A stretch of 64,000 nt of DNA from the NCBI GenBank assembly GCA_963575745.1, contig CAUYUJ010015262.1, positions 178,521 through 242,520 of the forward strand, given 5' to 3'. Every line of letters starts with the position of its first letter. The stretch's first letter is position 1. The translations under genes and the position numbers were made by a program. The notes below the pieces were generated by a model that saw only the letters and a program-made list of their open reading frames with translations, had not been told where the DNA came from and did no database searches. The DNA is from Prorocentrum cordatum (taxonomy: Eukaryota > Sar > Dinophyceae > Prorocentrales > Prorocentraceae). Shown here piece after piece: positions 41,830 to 53,049 of this stretch.

Positions 41830-44800
41830 GGCGAGATGCACACGATAATCGTTGCAATATTAAGCCGGCTACCTTGACTGCGACGCCGCAGACCAACGAA
41901 TTCACGACCATCACCCGCGACACTTTACCAGTGTTCGAACAGAACCATGCGCGCCCGTCGGCCGCCATCGCGGCTCGCGCTCGCGCGCGGCGCTGCCGCT
42001 GCGATGGTCGGCTTCGACGCGCGCTGACCGAGGAACTCCAGCCCGCCAAAACCACGGGAAACGCCCCGGGTCAATCTGGCGCCTCTCCCCGCGCGGCATG
42101 GCCCGGTAAGGGGGTGTCTGGCCTGGCGCCGCGTTGTGGCCCGCGATCCTGCGCGCGGCGATGCCGCTGCATGGCCGCGCCGCGCGCCGCGCGGCGCTCG
42201 CCGACGCAGCGCGCCGCCGCGATGGGTAACGCCCCGCGCGCCGCTGCGCCCGCTGCGCCGCGCCATGCGGCGCGGCGCAATGCGCGGGCGCGCGGCGCTG
42301 CGACGCCGAGGCGCTGCCGCCGAAGGCGCGCGGACGCCCAGGCCAGGCCGCCAGCGTGCGCTATCGTGGCGGCCTACCATGTCTGGCCACGCCAGTGCAC
42401 TGCCTATAAACGGCCACATCCAGCAACCACGCTTGCACTGAACGCTGGTACGTGCGCGTGGGCGGCCCGTGCAGCTCGACCATTGAACCGCTGCGACAAC
42501 GGCGGCATCAGTGACGACCGCGTCGGGCACTACCAGGACTTCTACAATGGCGGCGATATTGGCTCTGACCGCGCCGACTACTGCAGCGACGGGCGCGGCG
42601 ACAGGGGCGGAACCCGGTAATCCAACGCATTGTGACGGCATTCAGTCACGCCAGTCGCGCGAGCTCCCGTTGAGTCGGGCCGCGCGGGTAGCATTGGAGA
42701 GATAGATTGGCCTCGGATCGTGGAGTGCACCATGCACCTGGAGTACAACGCATGCTTGAATCCCATGGCGACTGCTGCCTTCAGGATCGTGTCGCGGGCA
42801 CGTGTCGGCAGAGGGGTGCTCCTGTCGGGCGCGACTTTGCTTTCCAATCCATGTGCAGACGATGCGCAGACGTTTCGCGCCACCTTCCTGGGAATCGCGG
42901 GCTGCGCGATTCTCGGCGCCGCTGCGGCCGCCGTCGCAGGCCCTCCGGCTGCCTCGCCACCGTCGTCGCCAACAGTGGCCAGGACAGCGCGCCATAGGGG
43001 GTCAACGAGTCGATCTCGGGTCCCTTGGGAGAGCAGCTGGCGAGGCGCAAGCCGTGTCCTGCGGGCGCGGGCGAAACCCTCGGGCCAGAATCTGGCCCGT
43101 GGCAGACGGAGGAGGTCGCGCCCGGCCCCGATTCCGCGCGAATCCGGAGCGACGCCTTTCCCGAGGGCCAGCGGCCACGCAGCCAGGACAATTGAAACGA
43201 CGCCATTGTGCTACTGCGCTCGGTCGGCCGCGACCATCCGGGCAGCGCGGATCTGGCGCCGAACCCTCGTCGCGCGGCCCTGGCGCGAGTCGCGCGCCTC
43301 GCGTCCGCGAAGTGGGCCGCGCGTCGCCGCGCCGCCATTGCTTCTCACTTGGGCGCAGTGCTGCCACGCAGCGCGGCCTCGAGCGCCAGGGCTGCCCGGC
43401 GCGCGCCCGCGCGCCGGCGCGCGCGCGCGCAGACCAAGCAAAGCGTGAAGTCGGCATCGACGACTTCTGTCTGGATGCCTTCCATGGGGACAAGTGGGCC
43501 AGCAGTTGCGTGCTCCTGATCGAGCGCGCTGCGGTCTTTCGGGCCAAGACCCACGCGCTGTCCTGGCGGCCGCCACGGGCCAGCTGGAAATCGTTATTTC
43601 GCTGTCGGATGAGAAGATCGCCGAGGCGATTTTCGGCGGCCCGAGCCGGCGTCTTGGCAGCGCAGGCCACCGCGCGCCAGGCATAGTCGGCGACCAGCGC
43701 GTCTTCCACGGCCAAGACAATTCCAACGGATGTGGATGTGTCCACGGCCGCCTCGACTGGACTGACTACGTCCGCCGCGCCAACGCCGTCGAGAAGATAT
43801 TTCGTGCGCCGTGCTGATCCGCGTGTTGGCGAGCCTGCGGCGCAGGTAGGGCGCGCCGATCGCATCTAATAAGTTGAACCTCGCGCCATCGGGCGCTGCT
43901 GACGTTCGTTTGCACCCATCTCTTTCGCCATCTCTTCGGCGGCGCGCCTGCTCCGAGGGTTGCGTGATTTAGACGCGTTTTGATGGTGTGATTCTCTTTG
44001 GTGACGCGCGGCGTTTTAAGCTGTGCTCGCCGCCGTGCCGGATCAACTGCGTCATCCCTGAGGCGGAGAGGAGCGCCTGTTTCGGCCGCCACGGCGTCGG
44101 GCCTTAAATTCTTTTGCAGGTTTCAGTGTGTTCGCCGAGTGGGCGCCCAGTGGCGCAGCCGCAGGCCCGACCAGGAGATGTTCCGCAACGTGCTCGCCTC
44201 TGCTCGCGCGATGCGGGTTTGCGTTAGCAGTGGCTCGTAGACAGATCCTTGGGGCCTAGGAGTGCGTGAAGGGCGCCGCGAGTAAGGGCCTCTCGGATCT
44301 CGCCGCCGCGGCGGAGAAGGCCCGCGAGGGCCTTGCGGCCCCGCGACGCAGAGCTGCAGCTTCATGCAGATTTCAAAATGCCGCTCGAAGATGCAGACGT
44401 CCGCGAAATTGATGCACGCGGACGCCATCACCGCGCTGCGGCCGCTAGCCAGGCGGTGCCACTCGATGGGCCTTGCGCCGCTCGCGTCGCACGTGCAGGC
44501 GGCGAAGCGTCTCGGCGCTGTTGTCGAAGGGGTCTTTTCGTGAAGAAGGGGGGCCATGTCGCGGACGTCGCTGTTAGGCTCGAGTCGGAAGCCTCCGAGT
44601 CCGCCGTGGATGGGTCTGACGCGCCAGTGCGGCTCCAAAGCGCGGTGGTGCCAGGCCTTGGAGACTATCCTGCGCGGCGCTGCTCTGCCCAGCGCCCGCT
44701 TGCGCGTTGCCCGTGCGCCGCCGCGACAGCGCCTGCGCGCGGGCGGGTGCGCGCTAGCGCGCCGACGCGCGCGGCTGTGCCTGTCTCGGGGCACCGTCGG

Positions 44801-46480
44801 CGAGGTCGCGCCGAGAGCCCCGGAACTCTTGATTGACGTCAGCTATCAGGCTCGCCGCCGTCAACTTGGCCACGTCGCGCAGCGCGACGCGGTTGTCGTG
44901 GTTTCGCGCGACGCTGCGTCCCGGTGCAAAGGACAGCTGGTTGCGCCAGCTCCACCGGCTGCAAGCAGCGTGGGCCCCTCCGCGCTTGCAACGGATCGAT
45001 GGGACATGCTTGTGCCCCACCTGGCGCAACATCTTCTCTTGGGCGCGTTGTGCAACGTGAGTGCGCGTGCGTCTTGACAGCTGCCGCCGCGCGTCGATGA
45101 GCGCGGGGCATGGCAGAGTCAGACGTGCCGGCTGCAGGGCGCTCGTTGGCTGCGCTGCGACGGGCGCCGCGAGGGCGACTGGCCGCGCGCGCGCCGCAGA
45201 CCGCGTTCGACGCGATGGTCGTCGAGAACCTGTTCGCTACCGCCAGAGGCCGGCCAGCCCCCGTCACTTGCGAGAGCTTCCTCTTTTTTCAGTAGGCTGG
45301 CGCAGAGTGGGCAACGGCGTGGTCATCTTAGTCGCGAGACCGCTTGCGCCATTCAAAGTTGACGAGCCCCTGGCCGACCCCCGTGCTCTGGCGGCCCCAA
45401 CTCGTCAGGTGCTCGACGAGGGCGACGCATGGGTGCTCGGCGCTGGCGCTGCAGCGCCGCCTGCGCCGCGAGATGCCGGCGCTTTAGCGCGCCGCTTCAG
45501 GGGTCGGCGCGGCGCTGCCGCCCGCGGTATTGCAAACCAGCTGTTGTGCATCGCTGTGGTTTGGCGCGTTGGCCGCGCCGTGCTGCCCGTGGTCGGTGCT
45601 TGATGTCGGATGCAGTGCTGGCCGCCGGCATTTATACCATTCGAAGTCTAGCGAAGCTGGGACATCTAAGAACAGCTGAAGTAGACACTTGCGACGCGCT
45701 GCGCTGCTGTTGGCTGCGTCCAGTCATCGCGCGCCGAGCTGGTGCTGCTCGGCGCTCGGCATTCGCCAGGCCAGCGCGGCGACTAGTCAACAGCGGAGAC
45801 TGGCAAGCACCCGCAATTCGAGACATCCTGCCGCTAACCGCTGGATTAACCACGTCTTGGGGTCCGCGAAGTCAGGCGGGCGCGTGGTCTCCAACCGCGC
45901 AGCAGCACGACGCCGCCGCGGCCAGCTACGCCCGCCAGCACCCACCCGCCAAATATTACGAAGGCGGACGGCTATGTTGGCAATGTGCAAGATGCAGAGC
46001 CACAGAGCGAACCTAGCTGGAAGGCGCGGATATTGCCGCGGCGTGAGCGCACTCTGGGCACGGTCTGCGCCGTGCCCCAGTGGCCAGTGTCTTGTTCCTG
46101 GCTGCCGCGTGCCACTGGCCACTGGGCGCGGTTTGGGGAACTCGTCTCTGAGCTCTCCGCGTTGCGAGGTGCCGCCGAGATCGAGCGACCTCGGCCACAG
46201 GCAGTGCATCACGCGCATGTGCTGGCCATGGGCGAGCACGTCTGGCTTTTGAGGGTTCACCGCGTTACCGTTCGGGCTGAGGCTGTCGAGTCATGGGTAA
46301 GTTGCCCGAGGCAGCCGGCTGCTGGGCGCGGTTGTGCAGCGCGGCGCAGCGCGTGCCCTTCTGTGGCCAAAGCGTTTGGGGGGGGCACATTCCATTGCCA
46401 GGTAGCCCTGGCTCGAATAGGATACTTGTGCGCCCGCCGCCGCCATCGCGGCTCAAACGTGCGCGCGTATATCAAATAGT
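41830..46480. other. GC-rich region without a recognisable gene
   Basis: Long frames exist on both strands (for example minus 43002-43865 and plus 42720-43448), but they overlap each other and show no domain. A minus frame at about 44130-44660 (for example ACINFADVCIFERHFEICMK) has protein-like stretches and is the best candidate if something is coded here. GCGCGCGCGC runs at about 43401-43432 are Z-DNA-prone. Confidence 0.35.
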
Positions 46481-46639
46481 ATATGATGCGGACAATGACG
46501 TTTCTTACTTCCACTGCCGCCATGTCTATCACCACTACCAGCCCCGCAATTCCATTTCCTCCTTCTCTCTCCTTCCCTCCCTCCCTCCGTCCGCCGTCCT
46601 GCTGCTGCTCCCTCTTTTTCTCCGCCGCTCTCACTCCAG

Positions 46640-46766
46640 GCCAAGGAGCTCGAGGCCCAAGAGGACGTCGGCCGGAGCCCCGAGCTCTCGGACACCAGGC
46701 TTTGGCAGAGGCAGGTGCTCGCCGCAAAGGCGCGCGCGAGCGAGGAGCCCTGGCGGGCGCTTCCCC
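46640..46766 (+). CDS. probable internal exon, Glu/Arg/Lys-rich helix
   Basis: After a long CTC-rich tract ending TCACTCCAG (AG at 46638-46639) the frame reads AKELEAQEDVGRSPELSDTR, then LWQRQVLAAKARASEEPWR, and then falls back into CTCCT pyrimidine sequence. The exon is well bounded. A GG|GC or TG|GC donor near 46760 would fit the non-canonical GC-AG introns known in dinoflagellates. The composition suggests a coiled coil. No family can be named from 40 residues. Confidence 0.45.
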
Positions 46767-46769
46767 TCC

Positions 46770-47960
46770 TGACTCCTGCCTTTCTCCCTCCTCCTCCTCC
46801 CTCTTGCTCCTCCTCTTCCTCCTCCGCCCTTCCTTTTCTTCCCACTTCCCCTCCCTCCTCCCTCCTCCCTCCTTCCCCGCCCCCCCGTACTGCTGCGCAG
46901 TCGCCTCCGGATCGATGCGGGGTGTTCGCACCGCGTAGCGCGTGTACCGATCACGCACAATCCCTGCGGGGCTCAGAAAGGCAGCCCCCGCCCACTCAAC
47001 ATCCTCATTTCCCCACCTCCTTCACAAGCGGCCTCGTCGCGGGGCCGCGGCCGGTGGTTTTCGCCCCTTCCAAAAGCGTTGGGGGCTTGGGGGCTCCCGC
47101 CCGCTGCTCCGATTGGGGGGCGCTGCCAGGCGGCGCCGAAACACCCCGCCGCAGGTGCCAGCGCGGGCCTGCTCCAGGCGCCTGGCCTTTCGCAGGCGCC
47201 CTTCCTCGCCCCCCGCGCGGGGCGATCGCAGGGAGCGGCGACCTCTGGCACCACGGGCAGGTGTTCCAGTTGCACTGGCAATAGGAACGGCACCAACGTC
47301 AGCAGCTTCAGCGGCTTCGCTAGCCCGTCTCCGCCGTCTTTCTGCCGTGTGAGTGCATCTCGCTGGAGTGCCATGCCGCAACACAAATGACAAACACTAC
47401 GCCGTGGATCTTAGAAGCTGCCTCCTCCTGCGGGAGACTCCCTTGTCCATCAGCGAAAACCTTCCATCGGGCAAAATCATACATGGGGGCTCCGACTCTT
47501 TATCCTCCTCCTCCTCGTCGTCCGCTTCGTATTTTTTCTCGTCATCCTGCGTCTCTTGCGTTTTGTCCTCCTCTTCCTTCTCCACTTCCTCGTTCTCTCC
47601 CCCCCCGCGTCAGAAACGAAACAGTGCAACTGACAACTATGACATGTTTCTTCGTGCAGCTGAAACACCTTGTGTTTTTTGCTCCCATTTATTCCTAATA
47701 TTCCACAGGTTCTGGGAGGCTGCCCAGCTCAGCTTTCGTAGTCTCGCTTGGGTGCACCCTGGCGTATCGGAAATGTTTGATATTCAACAACAATGCTTTT
47801 TTCGAAACCATCCTGTGGTGTTGGGTCCTTGTTTTGAAGAGACAGCGCCCCGCGTTCCTCCTCTCCTCCTCCGCTCTCACTCCTCCCTCCTCCAACCCTT
47901 GCCTCTGCTCTCCGCGCGTCATCAACATCACCATCGTCATCATCATCGTCATTATCCTCG
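46770..47960. other. no gene recognised; pyrimidine-rich stretches
   Basis: CTCC-rich runs at 46785-46890 and 47500-47610 enclose GC-rich sequence with open frames of Pro/Arg/Ser. Near 47790 the words CATCCTGTGGTGTTGGGTCC and TTGTTTTGAAGAGACAGC are the complement of a block at about 14850-14890 and 58675-58710, so a dispersed repeat is present there. Confidence 0.4.
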
Positions 47961-48140
47961 CACACCCCTCACACGTTTCGTGGCCCCGTAAGGTGCTCCA
48001 CCGCAGGCCCCAGTGGCGCTGCCCGCATGCGTCCGACCCACCCTTTTCGGCAGACCCCTCACGAGGATCGTGGCCTCATATGGCTCTCCACCGAAGGTCC
48101 CAGAGGCGCCGCCCGCATGCGTCCGACCCACCTCTCGGAG
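47961..48140 (-). repeat. 90-bp satellite family, two units in reverse orientation
   Basis: CACACCCCTCACACGTTTCG, then CCGCATGCGTCCGACCCACC, are the complement of the units at 57700-58625. Confidence 0.85.
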
Positions 48141-48320
48141 GCCTCTTGGGGGCCTCCTTGGGCCACTTGGGGGCCTTTGGGGGCTTCTTGGGGGCCTCTT
48201 CGGCCGTCTCTTATGTCGTTCCTGGCCCGTCTGACGCCGTCGGAAGCTATCTTGGGAGCCTTTCTGGGCCGTCTTTTGGCCGCCTTAGGGCGCTTCAGGG
48301 TCGCCTTGAAGGCCCTGTTG
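48141..48320 (+). repeat. degenerate decamer field, copy 4
   Basis: GGCCTCTTGGGGGCCTCCTT-type units directly abut the satellite. Confidence 0.75.
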
Positions 48321-48428
48321 CCTGAGTTGCCATTGGTATCATAAACCGCCACGGTCAGCTCGAGTAGCACTCGCGGGGCACGTTAGCCCGCTGAAGTTTC
48401 CGAGTCGCCTCGGTATGTTATTACAATC

Positions 48429-49042
48429 TTAGGTCGTCGTCCTATCTACCCGTGCTACGTATCTATTTGCACCTACGGCTGCTCGATACCCCTTCATCTG
48501 CGCTGCTGCTATCTTAGCCATATCGCCCTCGTTCATTCCAGACCATATCTCAGCCTGATCTGTAAGCCTCGCGTTGGTCATGGCACCGATGCACTTGGCC
48601 GCGTGCTGTGGTTTGAGCTGGCCAAACTTTGTACGTTGCATCGGTTCCAGAGTTTGCCGATGTTAAGGTACCTTTCTGGCCACTCCTGGGAACCAAGATC
48701 CATCCTAAGTTGTACTCAGATCGATATGTAGATCATGTTGGTCCACTGTGACTATCACGTTCTATTTTTCCGACTGGATCGTCATTTTCTCGCCGTGTAT
48801 CACTTGCAGGAATTTTGCATCATTCGTTCCATGTGCGCATATTATTGAGGCCGTTCTCCTTATCTCACAGATCAGGGTCCATTTAAAGCATTGGCTCACA
48901 TGAATATAGTCACCATCGCTTTTATTGTATGATTGTCGTCAGGCCGGTTTGCTCGAACATGTTTTGGATCCGATCTAACGGTTTCTTGTTCGTGATACTA
49001 CTGCCATAATCAGCCAGCGAGGTCCCTGGTCTGAGCGTCCTT
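48429..49042 (-). pseudogene. decayed LINE reverse-transcriptase fragment
   Basis: Reading on the minus strand from about 49040, the first segment is RPGTSLADYGSSITNKKPLD then RIQNMFEQ. This matches the RPGdpLAD region of LINE reverse transcriptases, directly downstream in protein order of the YxDD-containing palm start. After several stops the frame 48641-48429 reads LKPQHAAKCIGAMTNARLTD, then IWSGMNEGDMAKIAAAQMKG, which looks like the thumb region. The stretch between is full of stops. It lies upstream (in minus-strand sense) of nothing functional and is clearly dead. Confidence 0.45.
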
Positions 49043-49219
49043 TTTCCAGATGCCAGACGGGGAGAAGTTAGCTTCTCCCCCTCGTTCTTCTCTGCCTCCT
49101 CCCTCCTCCTCCCCCTCCCCCTGCCCCTCCCCCTCCCCCTCCCTATACCCCTTCTCCTCCTCCTCCTCCTCCTTGTCCTATCTTTGGCAAGGGTCAACGT
49201 TGTTTTTCTTTACGGCTAG

Positions 49220-49335
49220 AGGGGATGCGCGCCCAAAAATGGAAGCTTGGCAGATGGCCGTCCTGACCCTCCAGCAGCAGCTGCAGGAGCGAATGGGACA
49301 GTACGTGCGTCAGATCTGTTTCGCGGCCGACGGCG
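49220..49335 (+). CDS. probable exon, short coiled-coil-like
   Basis: After a pyrimidine tract and TACGGCTAG (AG at 49218-49219) the frame reads RGDARPKMEAWQMAVLTLQQ, then QLQERMGQYVRQI. An ATG at 49239 could be a start. The Leu/Gln heptad-like sequence suggests a coiled coil. Downstream the frame stays open but becomes unconvincing after about 49335. No family is recognised. Confidence 0.4.
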
Positions 49336-49694
49336 TCGGCGTCGAAGGGTCATTTTGCGCGCGGGCTCCGTGCGCGGCTCCCATGGGCCCGAGCCACGCC
49401 GCAGCAATGCCCTTGGCATCGCTCGGACGTGTGCATTTTTCCTTCGGCGAGGGCCATCGAGGAGCATCCTTGATCATTTGGCGAAAAAAACCACGCACGA
49501 AACCGACAAAAACACAGGGAATGGACGTCCGAGCGATGGCGAGTGCCTCCCCCGCCGCCTCCATTGGCTCCTGCAGTTGGCGCTGCGCCAGACACGGCCG
49601 TGAGCCTCTTGCCGCGCTGAGCTTCCAGTCGCGGCCTCGGCCAGCGAGGCGAGGGCGGCCCCGCCTCATCACGCACCAGAGGCGCCGCCCACAG

Positions 49695-49776
49695 GTGCTC
49701 CTCCTCCTCCTCCTCCTCCTCGTCCTCGTCCTCCTCCTCCTCCTCCTCCTCCTCCTCCTCCTCCTCCTCCTCCTCC
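49695..49776 (+). repeat. (CTC)n tract
   Basis: About 27 triplets of CTC with a few GTC. Confidence 0.98.
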
Positions 49777-49859
49777 CAAGCCGTGCAGTTCAAGGGCCAC
49801 GGCGGCCCAGCCCTTCCGGCCCCCCCACCAGGAGCCGTCCCAGCTCCCGGGGGCCAGTT

Positions 49860-50013
49860 TAGGGGGCCACATGCGAACCCTACCCCTACCCCCCACGATT
49901 TCTGAGGGGGAGGGTGGGGTTCACTTCGCTCGGGAGCTCCCGCGCGAAGTGAACCCCACCCTGCCCCTCAGAAATCGTGGGGGGTAGGGGTAGGGTGCAC
50001 ATGTGGCCCCCTA
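49860..50013. repeat. 154-bp near-perfect palindrome
   Basis: Centre between 49936 and 49937 in GGGAGCTCCC. The left arm includes TAGGGGGCCACATGCGAACC, CTACCCCTACCCCCCACGAT and GGGTGGGGTTCACTTCGC. The right arm is its reverse complement with only a few mismatches (for example GTGCACATGTGG against the complement of CCACATGCGAAC). There is no spacer. It may be a small inverted-repeat element, a cruciform-forming hairpin or a local inverted duplication. Confidence 0.85.
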
Positions 50014-50029
50014 CAGTTGTCGCCGATGG

Positions 50030-51175
50030 TGCCGGTGGACACGGCAGCAGCGGCCATGTCTGACCATCCTGCCACAGGCACTCGTCGAACGCATCCGAGG
50101 AGGTGCCAGCGCGTCGGCGACGAGCTTGCAGCCGGCGCTTCGGAGCCCTGCCCTGAAGTGCACGTGCCGTTACATCCGGCGGGCACTGTGCAAGACCTCT
50201 TCAAGAGGGGGACTGGCTGCTCTGGAGAGATGGGTGGAGAGGACGGGCTTGTGGCCAAAGGCGGCTTCGAACGCCTCCTTCATCAGCGGGCCTGCCAGGC
50301 GCGTGACCTTGGTGTCGGCATGGTGCCGCCTCCGCCCAGTGCGGCCGAGCGCTCTTGCCTCTTCGGCACCTCGTTCGTCGCGGACGGCCACGCTGTCATC
50401 GGGGAGCTGCCAGAAACGCTCCAGCACAACTCGCCAGCACCGTGGTGATTCCTCCTCGAAGTGCATAATCACACGCGTGCGTGTTCTGAACCATTGCATG
50501 CATACAGGGCAATGGTCGGTTTCAGTGAAGGCACGCATTTTCCTGCACACTCCATGCACAGTGAAGGCACGGGTCGCCAATTGTTACGCGTGCTACACGT
50601 GTACATACAACCTCAGCATTTCTACTCAGCGTCAACCTCGGCCGAGGGGAATCGTCTGGGGTTGTCGCCGACGACAGGGACCCACTCAGCGACCGCTTTC
50701 CGCCCGAATTCCGAGAAAGCAGCGGCGCGTTCAGACAACATGTCGAGGTCTTCGGCCACAGCCGCCATCCATGAGCGACTTCCTACTGTGTGGGAGAGCA
50801 CATCGCACAGCGCTGGCGGGCCAGTCAAGCAAACTCTGCTGAACAAGCATCGCCTCACGTACAATATCATTATGGCTGGGTCTATGAAGTCATCATGTGA
50901 CGAAACAGCAACGTGGGAGGGGTCACGGACACCGTCTTGGCCAGAGTGGAACATGCTGCCTTTCATTGCAGCAGTGTTTTCGCGAGTCATGTCACTGGCG
51001 TATAGCTGTAGCCAAGTTCCAGCCTGATGCAAGCCCCGTGCAAACAGGATGCCCTGGCACAGCGCCATCCGTGTCTCGATTGGCACAGACTCCCGGTGCA
51101 CGATGCTGTGTCGATTCTGCTTGAAAGTCGAGGTCATGGCCTCGATCTTGGCGGTGATTTCCGATTGAGTAGCGT
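50030..51175 (-). pseudogene. LINE fragment: RT thumb and downstream zinc-finger region
   Basis: Reading on the minus strand from about 51165, the frame gives STFKQNRHSIVHRESVPIET, then RMALCQGILFARGLHQAGTW. This matches the post-palm [K/R]T[R/K]...LFSRLLYGAGTW stretch of LINE reverse transcriptases. About 130 further residues follow to a stop near 50622. In another frame (50580-50170) follows DHCPVCMQWFRTRTRVIMHF, then EEESPRCW, a CxxC...H...C finger typical of the region after RT in these elements. The frame change near 50600 and the lack of the palm indicate a truncated, inactive copy. It begins against the CTC tract at 51180-51262, which may mark the truncation. Confidence 0.7.
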
Positions 51176-51179
51176 CTTC

Positions 51180-51270
51180 TTCTCCCCTCCTCCTCCTCCT
51201 CCTCCTCCTCCTCCTCCTCCTCCTCCTCCTCCTCCTCCTCCTCCTCCTCCTCCTCCTCCTCTCCTCCTCC
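51180..51270 (+). repeat. (CTC)n tract
   Basis: About 28 CTC triplets. Confidence 0.98.
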
Positions 51271-51424
51271 GCCCTTCCCTGTGGCCGCCACGAGGAGGAC
51301 CCCGCCTGGGCCGCCTCCCTGGCTGGCTCTCTGGCCGCGCCGGGGAGGCCCCGGCCGCCGCGCCGGGGCCAGGTCACCCTGAGGCCCGGCCCGCCTCGGT
51401 CGGCGGCAGCGTCAGGGGAGGGAC

Positions 51425-51615
51425 AGGGGGGATAGGCCCAGGGGGTGGGGATAGGCTCGGGGGGATAGGTTCAGGGAGAGGGATAGGCTCAGGGGGCGGG
51501 AGGGACAGGCTCAGGGGGGGGGGGGGCGGATGGGCTCAGGGGGGGGAGGGGGATAGGCTCAGGGGCAGCGACAGGCTTAAAAGGGGGGAATAGCTCAGGG
51601 GATAGGCTCAGGGGA
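51425..51615 (+). repeat. GGGATAGGCTCAGGGG minisatellite
   Basis: About eight units of 20-30 bp built on GGATAGGCTCAGGGG with variable G runs. Confidence 0.9.
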
Positions 51616-51621
51616 CACGAA

Positions 51622-51760
51622 CAAGGACATAAACATGATAACTCGGAGGTCTGCGCGGATTTCTCGGATCGGCGCTGGGGCCCCCCGGCGCGCTCGGGGG
51701 GTCCAGTGCGGATCCAAGAAATCCGCGCAGACCTCGGAGTTTTTATGTTTAGCCGTCATC
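51622..51760. mobile_element. inverted-repeat (MITE-like) element A, copy 2
   Basis: The inverted repeats at 51640-51667 and 51714-51741 start with AACTC(G/C)GAGGTCTGCGCGGA. The outer parts still pair (GACATAAACATGA against the complement of TTATGTTTAGCCGTC). The interior is shorter than in copy 1 but also contains GGCGCTGGGGCC and GGCGCGCTC. Confidence 0.8.
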
Positions 51761-51837
51761 GAGCGATCTGGACCATCGAGGTGCCGCGGTCGTCTGCCCG
51801 CCTCGGTCGGGGCAAACTTCAGGGGAGGGATGGACAC

Positions 51838-51902
51838 TAAGCCTTCTAGATGGGGTCCGAGTAGATGAGGTCGGAGGATCGCGCCGCATCGCCGATGCAC
51901 CA
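51838..51902 (+). repeat. dispersed repeat E, copy 2
   Basis: AAGCCTTCTAGATGGGGTCC followed by GAGTAGAT and GATCGCGCCGCATCGCCGAT; both parts are found at 24976-25130. Confidence 0.6.
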
Positions 51903-52640
51903 AAAATATGATATCACCTGGTACGCTAGAACATTTTGCTTGGGATCCATATTGGATGTCATTATTCATTATCTGTTGTATGTGTTATTGTGTTGATGGT
52001 TTGGTTGTTTTTGTTTTGGGTTGTTTTTTTTTTTGTGAGTTGTTTGTTCCTCTCTAGATTTTACGGCTTTCTTGCCCTCAGCAATCTCACTCTCCGCCCA
52101 CCTCGGCGGAAGCAGAAGGGGTGCATAGACCAGGGACGGGCACTACAGTCAACCCGCATAGTAAGGATGAGCAACCTTCAAGGCTACCCCTGCATCCTTC
52201 CCTTCCGGCCCCTCCTTGGCCGCTTTCGCTGGCCGCGCCCCGCTCGCAACGTGCCGACATGGCCTTTCAACGCACTTGCATCCTTACCGCGCATCCTGAT
52301 TGTAGTGGCCTCCGGCCAGTGCCGCCGATCCAGGGCGCTCCCAATGCTGATGGGAATGGATAGCCGTGCATGCTGAAGATACAGCCTTCGTTCGAGACAT
52401 CCCCGTAATATTGTGGAAGTTGATTAATGGAGAGGAAGCATGCTGCCAAATAATTGCCAGTTGTCTAGAACATGTTTCAAACATGTTGTTAATATGTAAA
52501 ACGCATGCTTGAAACACTTATAGAACACGTTTTACACACTTGAAACACATGTTCAATTCAATGATAGGATTGGTAGAGTGTCCATTGTCGTGGCATCCGC
52601 AACCATAAGACGAACGAGTGGAAAGCGACGTGGAAATCGG
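51903..52640. other. no gene recognised
   Basis: Mixed, partly AT-rich sequence with a T/G-rich patch at 51970-52045. ACATGTTT/AAACATGTT words at 52470-52555 form small inverted repeats. Short open frames only. Confidence 0.4.
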
Positions 52641-52642
52641 CT

Positions 52643-52880
52643 GCGAAGGCGCATCCTTGTCATTACGGTAGGTTCGTGTCGTGTCGACCGGCGGCGACCC
52701 CGCCAGCGGCGTTCAACCTTGAACGCCGCGGGCGACCCAGACTCGTTCGATGTGGAACGATTTCGACGTTTCGGAAACGGCCGATCGTTGAAGGTTGAAC
52801 GATCCCCGCGGTGTCAGAAACCAACGCCGGGGTCGACACGACGCGAACCTGCCGTACGCGTTGGCCGTGCACGCCTTCGC
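52643..52880. mobile_element. foldback element with 30-bp terminal inverted repeats
   Basis: The core is 52664-52856. The left end TACGGTAGGTTCGTGTCGTG then TCGACCGGCG pairs with the right end CGCCGGGGTCGACACGACGC then GAACCTGCCGTA. Outer GCGAAGGCG and CGCCTTCGC extend the pairing. Interior words GTTCAACCTTGAAC and GTTGAAGGTTGAACGAT are also palindromic. No transposase. Confidence 0.7.
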
Positions 52881-53049
52881 CGGGGAGCCCCGCCGAAGGC
52901 AAGGAGCGAGCGAAGCCCCCCCCCCCCCCCCGCGCGGGCGGCCCGCCCCTGCCGCGGCCGCCGCCGAGCCGTCGTCTGCGCACCATCAGCAGCACTCGGG
53001 AGGGAACAAGACCACGCAGAGACGAACGATCGCCGATGCCGAGGCATCT

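Noticed and set aside
41089-42055. Minus-strand frames crossing the N gap
   Set aside because: They consist of triplet microsatellite plus unknown bases, so no protein can be inferred.
43002-43865. 287-codon minus frame in the GC-rich region
   Set aside because: Frames on the opposite strand are equally long, the composition is Ala/Arg dominated and no domain was recognised.
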